Part shown: positions 6,727 to 12,862 of the stretch, one piece after another
Numbering within the stretch: the first letter of the stretch is position 1
Layout: every line of letters starts with the position of its first letter
DNA from: an uncultured Collinsella sp.
GTDB taxonomy: Bacteria > Actinomycetota > Coriobacteriia > Coriobacteriales > Coriobacteriaceae
NCBI GenBank assembly: GCA_938023705.1
Contig: CALJDJ010000064.1
Location: forward strand, 1-17,962
DNA length: 17,962 nucleotides
Direction of reading: 5' to 3'
Notes under the pieces: model-generated
What the model was told of the DNA's origin: nothing
Database searches by the model: none
Seen by the model: only the letters and a program-made list of their open reading frames with translations
Translations under genes and position numbers: made by a program

Positions 6727-7356
6727 CTACAAAGCGGTCAGAATGTCGGCGAGGTTGTCGATGACGGCGTCGGCTCCCGTTTGGTCCAGGTTAACGCCCT
6801 CGTGCGGACGCAGTGCCAGGACGCGCGCGCCGGAGCGCTTGCCGGCCTCGATGCCCAAAGGCGAGTCCTCGATAACCAGGCACTCGGTAGGCTCCACACC
6901 CAGCGCCTCCATGGCACGCAGGTAGATCTCGGGGTCGGGCTTAAATGCACTGCACTCGTGACCGCTGATGGTGTAGTCCAGCACGTCGGTGATACCGGCA
7001 ATCTCCACCAGCTCGTCAATGAGCTCGCGATAGGACGAGCTCGCGATGGCACACTTGACGCCGCGCTCGTGCAGCTCACGCATCACCGGCTCCGTCTGCT
7101 CGTTGAGTAGCTCGGCATACGGAACGGGATGGTCCGGGCTGTAGACCTGCTTGTACTCCACGCGCAGGCGCTCGCGCAGCTCAACATCGTCGGGCACCAG
7201 CGCCTCCCAAATGGCGGGCTCGTTAGACCCCGAAAGATCGGGGATCTCGTCAAAGTGGAACCCCTTCTCTTCCATAAACGCCACGCGACGACGGTTGTAG
7301 AACCACTCGGTATCGACCAGCACGCCGTCCATATCAAACAGCACTGCCTTGATCAT
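6727..7356 (-). CDS. HAD-superfamily phosphatase, beta-phosphoglucomutase-like
   Basis: This 209-aa cytoplasmic hydrolase of HAD subfamily IA has all four motifs. Nucleophile motif DMDG holds Asp8 and Asp10, motif II is Ser106 in IASSS, motif III is Lys139 in FKPDPE, and motif IV is EDSPLG (163-168). A helical cap domain spans about 16-85. Such proteins dephosphorylate or isomerise small sugar phosphates; the substrate cannot be read here. Of two ATGs 6 nt apart, the one at 7356 is chosen because GGGAGGAG then lies at proper spacing, whereas the ATG at 7362 would be only about 2 nt from it. It lies behind the terminator of SIS gene 2 in the same direction. A role in clearing sugar phosphates from the PTS pathway is possible but unproven. 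Confidence 0.9.
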   Translation of the reverse strand: MIKAVLFDMDGVLVDTEWFYNRRRVAFMEEKGFHFDEIPDLSGSNEPAIWEALVPDDVELRERLRVEYKQVYSPDHPVPYAELLNEQTEPVMRELHERGVKCAIASSSYRELIDELVEIAGITDVLDYTISGHECSAFKPDPEIYLRAMEALGVEPTECLVIEDSPLGIEAGKRSGARVLALRPHEGVNLDQTGADAVIDNLADILTAL

Positions 7357-7370
7357 ACGCATCTCCTCCC

Positions 7371-7405
7371 ACCTGCCAAAAAGGGACAGGTTTATTTTGG
7401 TAGGT
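7371..7405. repeat. 35-bp imperfect palindromic repeat, copy 1
   Basis: ACCTGCCAAAAAGGGACAGG at the left end and TTTTGGTAGGT at the right end form an imperfect inverted repeat. Its reverse complement matches 15151-15185 at 30 of 35 positions. It directly abuts the Shine-Dalgarno sequence of the HAD gene. Confidence 0.65.
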
Positions 7406-7447
7406 TTTATCTGGGGTTTTATGACGCAACGGACACGCCCCCAAAGC

Positions 7448-7478
7448 AAAAAGGGGACGGGGCGCAAACCCCATCCCC
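7448..7478 (-). terminator. Rho-independent terminator of the PTS-SIS operon
   Basis: On the minus strand GGGGATGGGG (7469-7478) pairs with CCCCGTCCCC (7453-7462), including one G-U pair, around a 6-nt loop. Five T residues follow (7448-7452). It lies 34 nt past the stop of SIS gene 2. Confidence 0.85.
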
Positions 7479-7512
7479 TCTCAATCAACCCGTAAGGTCT
7501 ACTTACTTGTGA

Positions 7513-8496
7513 TTAGTAGGAAAGCTTCCACATGTAGCGACGCATGGTCAGCGGGTGCTGACGGGCCTCGGCGATCTGGTTGCCGTACTCGCGCATAACG
7601 GCGAGGTGCAGCAGCGGGTTGAAGTAGGTGACGACGCTCGCGGGCACGGCGTCGGCCAGGCCGTAGTCCTTGGAGTCGATCAGAGCGACCTTGGCGCCCA
7701 TGCGCTCAAGGAAGGTGAGGGCGCGAGCGTCCATCGGACGGGTAGCACCATCGGACATGAAGAAGACGTAGGGCTTACCCTCGGTGGAAACCTCGAACGG
7801 GCCGTGGAAGTACTCGCCGGTGTTGTAGGCGGCGGCGTCGATCCACTGCATCTCGGTGAACAGGAAGGCGGCGTGAGAATAAGCCATCTTCTCGGAGGCA
7901 CCGGAGGCCATGAAGTAGATCATCTTGTCGTCCTTGAAGTCCTCGGCGAACTTCTTGGCGAGCTTCTTGCAGTGCTGAGCGGCGTTCTCGCAGAGATCGA
8001 AAACGTTGGTGAGGCCGGTGATCATGTCCTCGTAGTGGTCATAGCCCTCGGTCTGCTGAAGGATCTCGAGAGCAAGAGCGATGGCATAGCCGGGCTTCTC
8101 GCACTTGGCAGCGTAGTTGGCGTGGAAGCCGTGGACGATGACGTGGTCGGCGTCGACGGTCAGAGCGGAGCCAGCCTTGTTGGTGAGGGAGACGACCGGG
8201 CAGTTGTGCTTCTTAGCGGTCTTGTTGGCCTCGACGGTCTCGGGCGTGGAGCCACCGAGGGAGCAGGTGATCACGAAGGTGTGCTCGTTGACCCAGGAAG
8301 GCGTGTCGTAGTTGAACTCGTTAGCGGTGAAGATCTGAACGTTCAGCTTGTCCGTGTTGTTGGCCAGGAAGTACTTGGCGGGGTAAAGATCGGACATAGA
8401 AGCACCGCAGCCGACGAAGGCGACGCTGTGGATCTCGTGGTTGGACAGGACGTCAGCGACGATCTGCTTAGGGAGGTTAAGGTCGATCTCGTACAT
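7513..8496 (-). CDS. FrlB-like SIS-domain sugar-phosphate deglycase (copy 2, in the PTS operon)
   Basis: This 327-aa protein has two SIS domains (about 20-150 and 185-305). The phosphosugar loop is GCGASMSDLYPA (29-40), with CSLGGSTPET (78-87). The active-site region TEMQW and TGEYFHGPFE gives Glu215 and His231, 16 residues apart as in the other two copies. The C-terminus RRYMWKLSY matches the third copy closely. As the last gene of the EIIAB-EIIC-EIID operon it should act on the 6-phosphate delivered by that PTS, giving a hexose 6-phosphate plus an amine or amino acid. Start choice: the ATG at 8496 has AAAGGA 9 nt upstream, while the ATG at 8505 would abut it. Two hairpins separate it from the EIID gene and may set its expression. 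Glucoselysine-type, fructoselysine-type and other fructosamine 6-phosphates remain possible substrates. Confidence 0.87.
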   Translation of the reverse strand: MYEIDLNLPKQIVADVLSNHEIHSVAFVGCGASMSDLYPAKYFLANNTDKLNVQIFTANEFNYDTPSWVNEHTFVITCSLGGSTPETVEANKTAKKHNCPVVSLTNKAGSALTVDADHVIVHGFHANYAAKCEKPGYAIALALEILQQTEGYDHYEDMITGLTNVFDLCENAAQHCKKLAKKFAEDFKDDKMIYFMASGASEKMAYSHAAFLFTEMQWIDAAAYNTGEYFHGPFEVSTEGKPYVFFMSDGATRPMDARALTFLERMGAKVALIDSKDYGLADAVPASVVTYFNPLLHLAVMREYGNQIAEARQHPLTMRRYMWKLSY

Positions 8497-8587
8497 CTGA
8501 CACATTCCTTTCGATTTTTTGCGGCGCCACATTGCCGGACGCTCGCAGGGTTACCGTGATATGAGCCGAGTCGCCGGCCCGTTGAGG

Positions 8588-8618
8588 ATGTGACAAAGGG
8601 ACTGTCCCTTTGTCACAT
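8588..8618. repeat. 31-bp perfect palindrome between the EIID and SIS genes
   Basis: ATGTGACAAAGGGAC and GTCCCTTTGTCACAT are perfect 15-bp arms around a single central base. In the operon transcript this is a very stable hairpin. Its form suggests a dispersed intergenic palindrome, but only one copy is present here. Confidence 0.7.
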
Positions 8619-8629
8619 TAGGGATGGAA

Positions 8630-8660
8630 GCCTGCCTGGGGTATGGGATGCCAGGCAGGC
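8630..8660. other. Intercistronic hairpin between the EIID and SIS genes
   Basis: GCCTGCCTGG (8630-8639) pairs perfectly with CCAGGCAGGC (8651-8660) around an 11-nt loop, 26 nt after the EIID stop. No T-tract follows on the minus strand, so an RNA-stability or processing role is more likely than termination. Confidence 0.6.
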
Positions 8661-8686
8661 CCCCGGGGGAAAGCGCTGGGTCGCGA

Positions 8687-9520
8687 CTAGGCCAGGATGC
8701 CGGCCGCGGAGAGGGCGATGCCGCCCACAATGGCGATCACGAGAAGCCAACCGGTGTTGACGTTCTTCTTGATGAGCCAGTACATAAGGCCGGTGAGGCC
8801 GAGGGAGATCATCTGGGGCATCATGCCGTCCAGGATGTCCTGGATAACGACGGTACCCTCAGCGAACTGCAGCGGGGTGGTGGCGCCGATCAGCGTAGCG
8901 ATCATGCCGCCCACGGACATAAGACCCACGATGCCGCAGACATACATGAGCTTCTCCATGAGGTCGCCGCCCTGGAGCTTGCCCAGGTACTCGTGGCCAC
9001 CCTGGTAGCCCATCTTGGCGGCGAACCAAGTGATCAGCACGGAGGGCACGATGGAGATGAGCATGGCCAGGATCGGGCCCATGATGGAGCCCTGCTGAGC
9101 CAGCTGAACGCCCAAGCCAAAGGCGATAACGCGGATGGTGCCCTGGAAGAAGGAGTCACCGATGCCGGAAAGCGGGCCCATGAGGGAGGTCTTGACCGCG
9201 TTGATTGAATCGGGGTCGAAGTTCTCGGGATCCTTGGCGTACTCCTCCTCCATGGAGGCGGCGAGGCCTAGGACAAAAGCGCTCGTCTGCGGGGTGCAGT
9301 TGTAGAACGCCATGTGACGGTGGTAAGCCTCTTTCTTAGCAGCGAGCTGCTTGGGGTCGGACTCATCCGGATAGAGGCGATCGAGCGTGGGAACCATGCC
9401 GTAGAGGAAGCCCATGTTCATCTGACGCTCGTAGTTCCAAGAGGCCTGGATGGCCCAGGAGCGCCAGAAGAACTGGCTGACCTTCTTGTTCAGGGACACG
9501 TCCTTGGTTGCGGTTGCCAT
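8687..9520 (-). CDS. PTS mannose/fructose/sorbose family, EIID component
   Basis: This 277-aa membrane subunit forms the permease together with EIIC. The EIID-family features are visible: WNYERQMNMGFLYGMVP near residues 28-44, then HMAFYNCTPQTSAFVLGLAA (about 68-87) and SLMGPLSGIGDS. Several hydrophobic segments follow in the C-terminal half. The start is ATG at 9520, with AAGGAGG 8 nt upstream. That site overlaps the EIIC stop codon (TAAGGAGG), so translation of EIIC and EIID is likely coupled across a 13-nt gap. It is part of the EIIAB-EIIC-EIID-SIS operon. The EIID subunit is specific to the mannose superfamily, which also includes the glucoselysine/fructoselysine Gfr permeases. Confidence 0.95.
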   Translation of the reverse strand: MATATKDVSLNKKVSQFFWRSWAIQASWNYERQMNMGFLYGMVPTLDRLYPDESDPKQLAAKKEAYHRHMAFYNCTPQTSAFVLGLAASMEEEYAKDPENFDPDSINAVKTSLMGPLSGIGDSFFQGTIRVIAFGLGVQLAQQGSIMGPILAMLISIVPSVLITWFAAKMGYQGGHEYLGKLQGGDLMEKLMYVCGIVGLMSVGGMIATLIGATTPLQFAEGTVVIQDILDGMMPQMISLGLTGLMYWLIKKNVNTGWLLVIAIVGGIALSAAGILA

Positions 9521-9533
9521 AGTGTGTTCCTCC

Positions 9534-10328
9534 TTAGTCTTCGTCGTCTTCGAGCGGATCGTAGTCGGAATCGACACCGGCGGCTGCATGGGAACCGTTG
9601 AACTTGAAGCCCATGAAGACGACAGCCAGGCACACACCGATCAGAGCGACCGCGATGACGGACAGGTTGAGGTAAGCGGCGAGCAGGAAACCGATGAACA
9701 GGAACGGGGTCATACCCTTCTTGATCATCATGGTGAGCAGCAGGGCCAAGCCGTAGGCGGTCATGATCTTGGTCGAAACGTTAAGACCAGTGGACAGCCA
9801 CTCGGGAACCATGTTGACGATGGCCTGAACCAAGTCGGTGCCAACAAAGACGGCGAGGAAGATCGGCAGGAAGTACATGATGGCGTACAGACCGGAGCCG
9901 GCGCAGATGTGCATGCGGTAGGCGGTCTTGAACTTGCCGTTATCGATCGCGCTATCGGCCACATGGGTGAGGGCGGCGATGATGGAACGGAACACGATGC
10001 CGAGGAGCTGACCCAGGACGGCGACCGGGATGGCGATCGTCATGGCGGTCTCGGCGGAAGCATCGGTCAGGCACGCAAAGGCAGCGGCCACGATGCCGCC
10101 CAGGACCATATCGGGCGGAACAGCGGCGCCGACCTGCACCAGGCCCATGGACACGAGCTCGACGGCGGCACCGACGGCAAGGCCGGTGGGCACATCGCCC
10201 AGCAGCAGACCGACGAGCGTAGCGCCAACGAGGGGCTGCTCGAAGTTAAGACGACCGAGCAGGCGGGAGTCCCACATGCAGAACACGCCGACGAGGCCGA
10301 CGAGCACCGCACTGATGAACGTATTCAT
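9534..10328 (-). CDS. PTS mannose/fructose/sorbose family, EIIC component
   Basis: This 264-aa polytopic membrane protein carries the EIIC-family core GLLLGDVPTGLAVGAAVELV (about residues 40-59) followed by MGLVQVGAAVPPDMVLGGIV. It forms the sugar-translocating channel together with EIID. The C-terminus is a hydrophilic acidic tail ending DPLEDDED, predicted to be cytoplasmic. The ATG at 10328 has AAAGGAG about 6 nt upstream, and the gene begins 36 nt after the EIIAB stop. The transported substrate cannot be read from the subunit, but the neighbouring SIS deglycase points to an Amadori compound rather than plain mannose. Confidence 0.95.
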   Translation of the reverse strand: MNTFISAVLVGLVGVFCMWDSRLLGRLNFEQPLVGATLVGLLLGDVPTGLAVGAAVELVSMGLVQVGAAVPPDMVLGGIVAAAFACLTDASAETAMTIAIPVAVLGQLLGIVFRSIIAALTHVADSAIDNGKFKTAYRMHICAGSGLYAIMYFLPIFLAVFVGTDLVQAIVNMVPEWLSTGLNVSTKIMTAYGLALLLTMMIKKGMTPFLFIGFLLAAYLNLSVIAVALIGVCLAVVFMGFKFNGSHAAAGVDSDYDPLEDDED

Positions 10329-10364
10329 ACCCTTCTCCTTTCAGTCAGGCAAACGCCTGGTTGA

Positions 10365-11288
10365 TTACAGCTTGGCGTCGATGTCGACGCTCTGATACGT
10401 AGGGGTCTGCTGGACGTAGAGCTTAATGCCCATGTCGAGCAGCTGGTTGACGTCGGCCTTCTGGGTGGCGTCGAAGAAGACGGAGCTGTCCTTGCCGCCG
10501 ACCTGCTCGGCACCGTCGTGGTTGGCGGTGGCGCCCAGGTTGATGGCGTCGAGCTTGTAGCCCTGGCAGAACTGCAGCATCTCGGCAGTGTTGCCAAAGA
10601 CGAACATGACGCGCTCGCCGAGGGTGTTGAGCTTGTCCATCTTGGCAAGGGCACGCTCAACGGTGAAGACGTTCAGGCGCACGCCCTGGGGCTTGGCCAG
10701 CTTAAGAGCGCCCTTCTTGATGTCATCGTTGGCGGCAGCGTTGTCGACGACGATGATGCGCTCGGCCTGAACCTTGGTGGTCCAGGTAAAGACGACCTGG
10801 CCGTGCAGCAGACGGTAGTCAAGACGTGCGAGGACGATCTTGGCGGGACCGGAGCCGTGACGGGGCGCCTTGGCCTTCTTAGTGGGGGCCACGGCAGCCT
10901 CGATCGGCGCGTTGGGGTTGGTCAGACCGGTGCGGGCCTCGTTGATGAGGGCCGCGAGCTCGGTGCCCTTGACGGGGGCGGGGCTCATAGCAAGCGTGAG
11001 CGCCAGCGGGATGTTGAAACCGCTGACAACCGTGAACTTCGTGCCGTTCTTGGAAAGCTCGACCATGTTGTTGTTGACCGAGCTACCGAGCATATCGGTT
11101 AGCACATACACGGTGTCGTCCGCGTTGAACGTGGCGATCATAGCCTCAACCTTATTGGTGATGGGCTCCTTGTCGTCACGAGCAAGCGACACGACGTGGA
11201 CGTTCGACACGTCGCCGAGAACCATCTCGAGCGTGTCTTTGGCGCCTGCGGCCAGGCCGCCATGAGATGCGAGAATGATCTGATTCAT
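10365..11288 (-). CDS. PTS mannose-family fused EIIA-EIIB phosphotransferase
   Basis: This 307-aa cytoplasmic protein has two catalytic domains. The EIIA domain (about 1-125) contains phosphorylatable His9 in LASHGGLAAG. An Ala/Pro/Lys-rich linker spans about 126-147. The EIIB domain (about 148-307) carries His162 in LARLDYRLLHGQVVFTW. Phosphate passes from HPr to His9, then His162, then the sugar entering through EIIC/EIID. Fusion of A and B resembles ManX rather than separate subunits. It is the first gene of the operon; the ATG at 11288 has AGGAGG upstream. The operon begins at a promoter with a perfect TATAAT overlapped by a candidate operator. No separate kinase gene is present, consistent with phosphorylation by the PTS itself. 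Confidence 0.95.
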   Translation of the reverse strand: MNQIILASHGGLAAGAKDTLEMVLGDVSNVHVVSLARDDKEPITNKVEAMIATFNADDTVYVLTDMLGSSVNNNMVELSKNGTKFTVVSGFNIPLALTLAMSPAPVKGTELAALINEARTGLTNPNAPIEAAVAPTKKAKAPRHGSGPAKIVLARLDYRLLHGQVVFTWTTKVQAERIIVVDNAAANDDIKKGALKLAKPQGVRLNVFTVERALAKMDKLNTLGERVMFVFGNTAEMLQFCQGYKLDAINLGATANHDGAEQVGGKDSSVFFDATQKADVNQLLDMGIKLYVQQTPTYQSVDIDAKL

Positions 11289-11314
11289 CTTGCCTCCTCC
11301 TTTTCGTTATGGTC

Positions 11315-11334
11315 ATTATAACGTCTTATACGTT
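11315..11334 (-). promoter_or_regulatory. PTS operon -10 box and candidate operator B
   Basis: On the minus strand the -10 is TATAAT (11315-11320), giving a leader of about 20 nt. Overlapping it, TATAACGTCTTATACGTT (11317-11334, + strand) has two TATxACG-type half-sites at a 9-bp period and also reads as AACGT-N5-ACGTT. A bound repressor would block polymerase. The -35 region is poor (AT-rich, no TTGACA-like hexamer). Confidence 0.6.
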
Positions 11335-11359
11335 GCTTATATTGATAATTAGTATATAA

Positions 11360-11393
11360 ACCGTTCGCGGGTGAAAAACGACCGTTGGCGGGT
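11360..11393. promoter_or_regulatory. Direct repeat upstream of the PTS promoter, candidate activator site
   Basis: ACCGTTCGCGGGT (11360-11372) and ACCGTTGGCGGGT (11381-11393) agree at 12 of 13 positions with a 21-bp period, two helical turns. Their centre is about 68 bp upstream of the inferred transcription start of a promoter lacking a good -35. Activator binding is inferred from position only. Confidence 0.4.
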
Positions 11394-11492
11394 TTAACGC
11401 AATCGAAACGATGGTCTTGGGTAGGTCGGCGCTGGCTAGGCGCCGCCCGATCAAACGCCGGGCGCTACCTGCTCAAACACACCGCCAATCCC

Positions 11493-12575
11493 CTATCGCA
11501 CGAAGTACCAGGGGCTTTCCTGCACGGTGGGCTCCAGCGCAATGCCCGTGCGCTCGCGGAAGAGATCCATGTCCTGCGATTTCTCCGTCCACCACGCGTT
11601 GGGCTTAAAGGTCATGCTCTCAACGACATGGCCGACAAACACACTGTTGCGCAGCTTGGAAAAGTCGGTGTTCATAATCACGATGGACGCGAGCACCAAA
11701 ACGATGCCCAGAACTTTGATCGCGCCGGCGGGCTCGGCGTAGACACCAATGCCCAGCAGTACGGTGACGACTGTCTCGAATGACATTACGACGGGAACTT
11801 TCGACGTCTCGAGCCCCATGGACAGACCCTGCATATATAAGATGTAAGCCACGGCTGTGGGGATGAGTCCAAAGCCAAGGAACAGCAGCAGCAGCTGTGG
11901 CGACATTGCCGCGGCGACATCCGGCCACGGAGCCGCGATAGCTGCCATAACCGCACCGCCAAAAACAAAGCCCCAAAACGTGACAGCCAGCGGGTGGACC
12001 GTCTTGGTCGCTATCCGGCTAAACACCGCGAGCGACGCACCACAAAGGCCTGCAATCACGCCCGACGTGACGCCCCAAACCGAAAAATGAAAACCGGAAA
12101 GGTCGCCATTGGTCACCGCAAGCACACAGCCAACGATGTTAAAGACAATGGCAACGAGCTTGTTGAGGGTCACGTCCTCGCGATAAAGGACGCGGCCGAG
12201 CGCGACGCCAAACACCGGCGACGTGTAGAGCAGCACCGATGCCGTGGACATGCCCACCTCGCGCATGCACTCGTAATAGCAGGTGTTGGCGGCAGCCAAA
12301 CCGACGATACCGACAAGCGCGCAGGAAACAAGCTCTTTAGGGCTTGCCTTGAACAGGGTCAGCGGACCCTGAACCACGGTAGACCCCTCACCCGGACGGC
12401 AGCCCATAAACATCAGGACCGGCGCCAAGATAAGCGCTCCGACCAACAAGCGAAAGGCAGCCATGCTCTGGGACGAAACGCCCATGGCCGAGATGCCGTT
12501 TACAAAGATTCCGATGCTGCCCCACATAAGCGCGGCGATCAGCACCAGCACATAGCCCAGATTGCTCCTCTTCAA
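11493..12575 (-). CDS. EamA/DMT-family transporter with a C-terminal extension
   Basis: This 360-aa inner-membrane protein has two EamA repeats and about ten hydrophobic segments, beginning LGYVLVLIAALMWGSIGIF. The second repeat starts near WGVTSGVIAGLCGASLAVFS. EamA proteins mostly export amino acids, metabolites or nucleotide sugars. After the last segment comes a hydrophilic tail of roughly 55 residues ending SPWYFVR, longer than usual for the family. The chosen start is TTG at 12575, with GAGGAGG at good spacing. An in-frame ATG at 12611 has no Shine-Dalgarno and lies almost at the inferred transcription start. The promoter carries the same motif as the PTS operon, so it may be coregulated and might export the amine released by the deglycases; that role is speculative. 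Confidence 0.88.
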   Translation of the reverse strand: MKRSNLGYVLVLIAALMWGSIGIFVNGISAMGVSSQSMAAFRLLVGALILAPVLMFMGCRPGEGSTVVQGPLTLFKASPKELVSCALVGIVGLAAANTCYYECMREVGMSTASVLLYTSPVFGVALGRVLYREDVTLNKLVAIVFNIVGCVLAVTNGDLSGFHFSVWGVTSGVIAGLCGASLAVFSRIATKTVHPLAVTFWGFVFGGAVMAAIAAPWPDVAAAMSPQLLLLFLGFGLIPTAVAYILYMQGLSMGLETSKVPVVMSFETVVTVLLGIGVYAEPAGAIKVLGIVLVLASIVIMNTDFSKLRNSVFVGHVVESMTFKPNAWWTEKSQDMDLFRERTGIALEPTVQESPWYFVR

Positions 12576-12613
12576 CGCAGCCTCCTCAGTATTATTTCCA
12601 ATATGTTTCATGC

Positions 12614-12643
12614 TACGTTATAGTCGTTATATACATTTTTCAA
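12614..12643 (-). promoter_or_regulatory. DMT promoter and candidate operator C
   Basis: TACGTTATAGTCGTTATA (12614-12631), read in reverse, is TATAACG-AC-TATAACG-TA, the clearest example of the tandem half-site also seen at 5295-5312 and 11317-11334. On the minus strand -35 TTGAAA (12638-12643) and -10 TATAAC (12617-12622) have a 15-nt spacer, shorter than ideal. Transcription would start near 12610, supporting the TTG start at 12575. Confidence 0.5.
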
Positions 12644-12673
12644 GGCACAAATCGGCGAACGGGAAATCTCTCG

Positions 12674-12754
12674 ACACAAGGAGTGTCCCCAACTGCCGGC
12701 ACAAAAGGAACATCCCTAACTGCCGGCAGAAAGGGAACGTCCCCAAGTGCCGCT
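12674..12754. repeat. Three tandem copies of a 27-bp repeat
   Basis: Units at 12674-12700, 12701-12727 and 12728-12754 share the pattern GGAnyrTCCCYAAcTGCCGGC. The third unit has drifted most. The copies are contiguous with no spacers. Each contains a small GGA/TCC palindrome. No coding function is seen. Confidence 0.65.
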
Positions 12755-12759
12755 CTAGC

Positions 12760-12826
12760 AGTTGCGGTGAAATAGTTCTCAAACAGAGGCTTCACACTCC
12801 CAAACAGGAACTATTCCACCGCAACT
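12760..12826. repeat. 67-bp inverted repeat with 19-bp arms
   Basis: AGTTGCGGTGAAATAGTTC (12760-12778) and GAACTATTCCACCGCAACT (12808-12826) are complementary except at one position, which could pair as G-U. The spacer contains CAAACAG twice. It lies 36 nt past the stop of SIS gene 3 and could act as a 3' stem; it lacks a U-tract. Confidence 0.7.
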
Positions 12827-12862
12827 CATGAGGGGTATTGGGCTGTTAGGCCGCTCTATCCC

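Noticed and set aside
7555..8559. 334-codon + strand frame antisense to SIS gene 2
   Set aside because: Composition is the mirror of the real gene (Val/Gly/Leu/Asp-rich, no domain). No ribosome binding site was recognised.
9450..10364. 304-codon + strand frame antisense to EIIC
   Set aside because: Rich in Asp/Gly/His/Glu as expected from the complement of a hydrophobic membrane gene; no recognisable domain.
11289..11492. Sigma-54 promoter for the PTS operon, as in LevR-controlled mannose-family operons
   Set aside because: No GG-N10-GC type -24/-12 pair was recognised at the right place; a perfect TATAAT and an operator-like motif are present instead, and no LevR-like gene is in the window.
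12674..12754. Possible CRISPR array
   Set aside because: The 27-bp units are contiguous with no spacers, and no cas gene is nearby.
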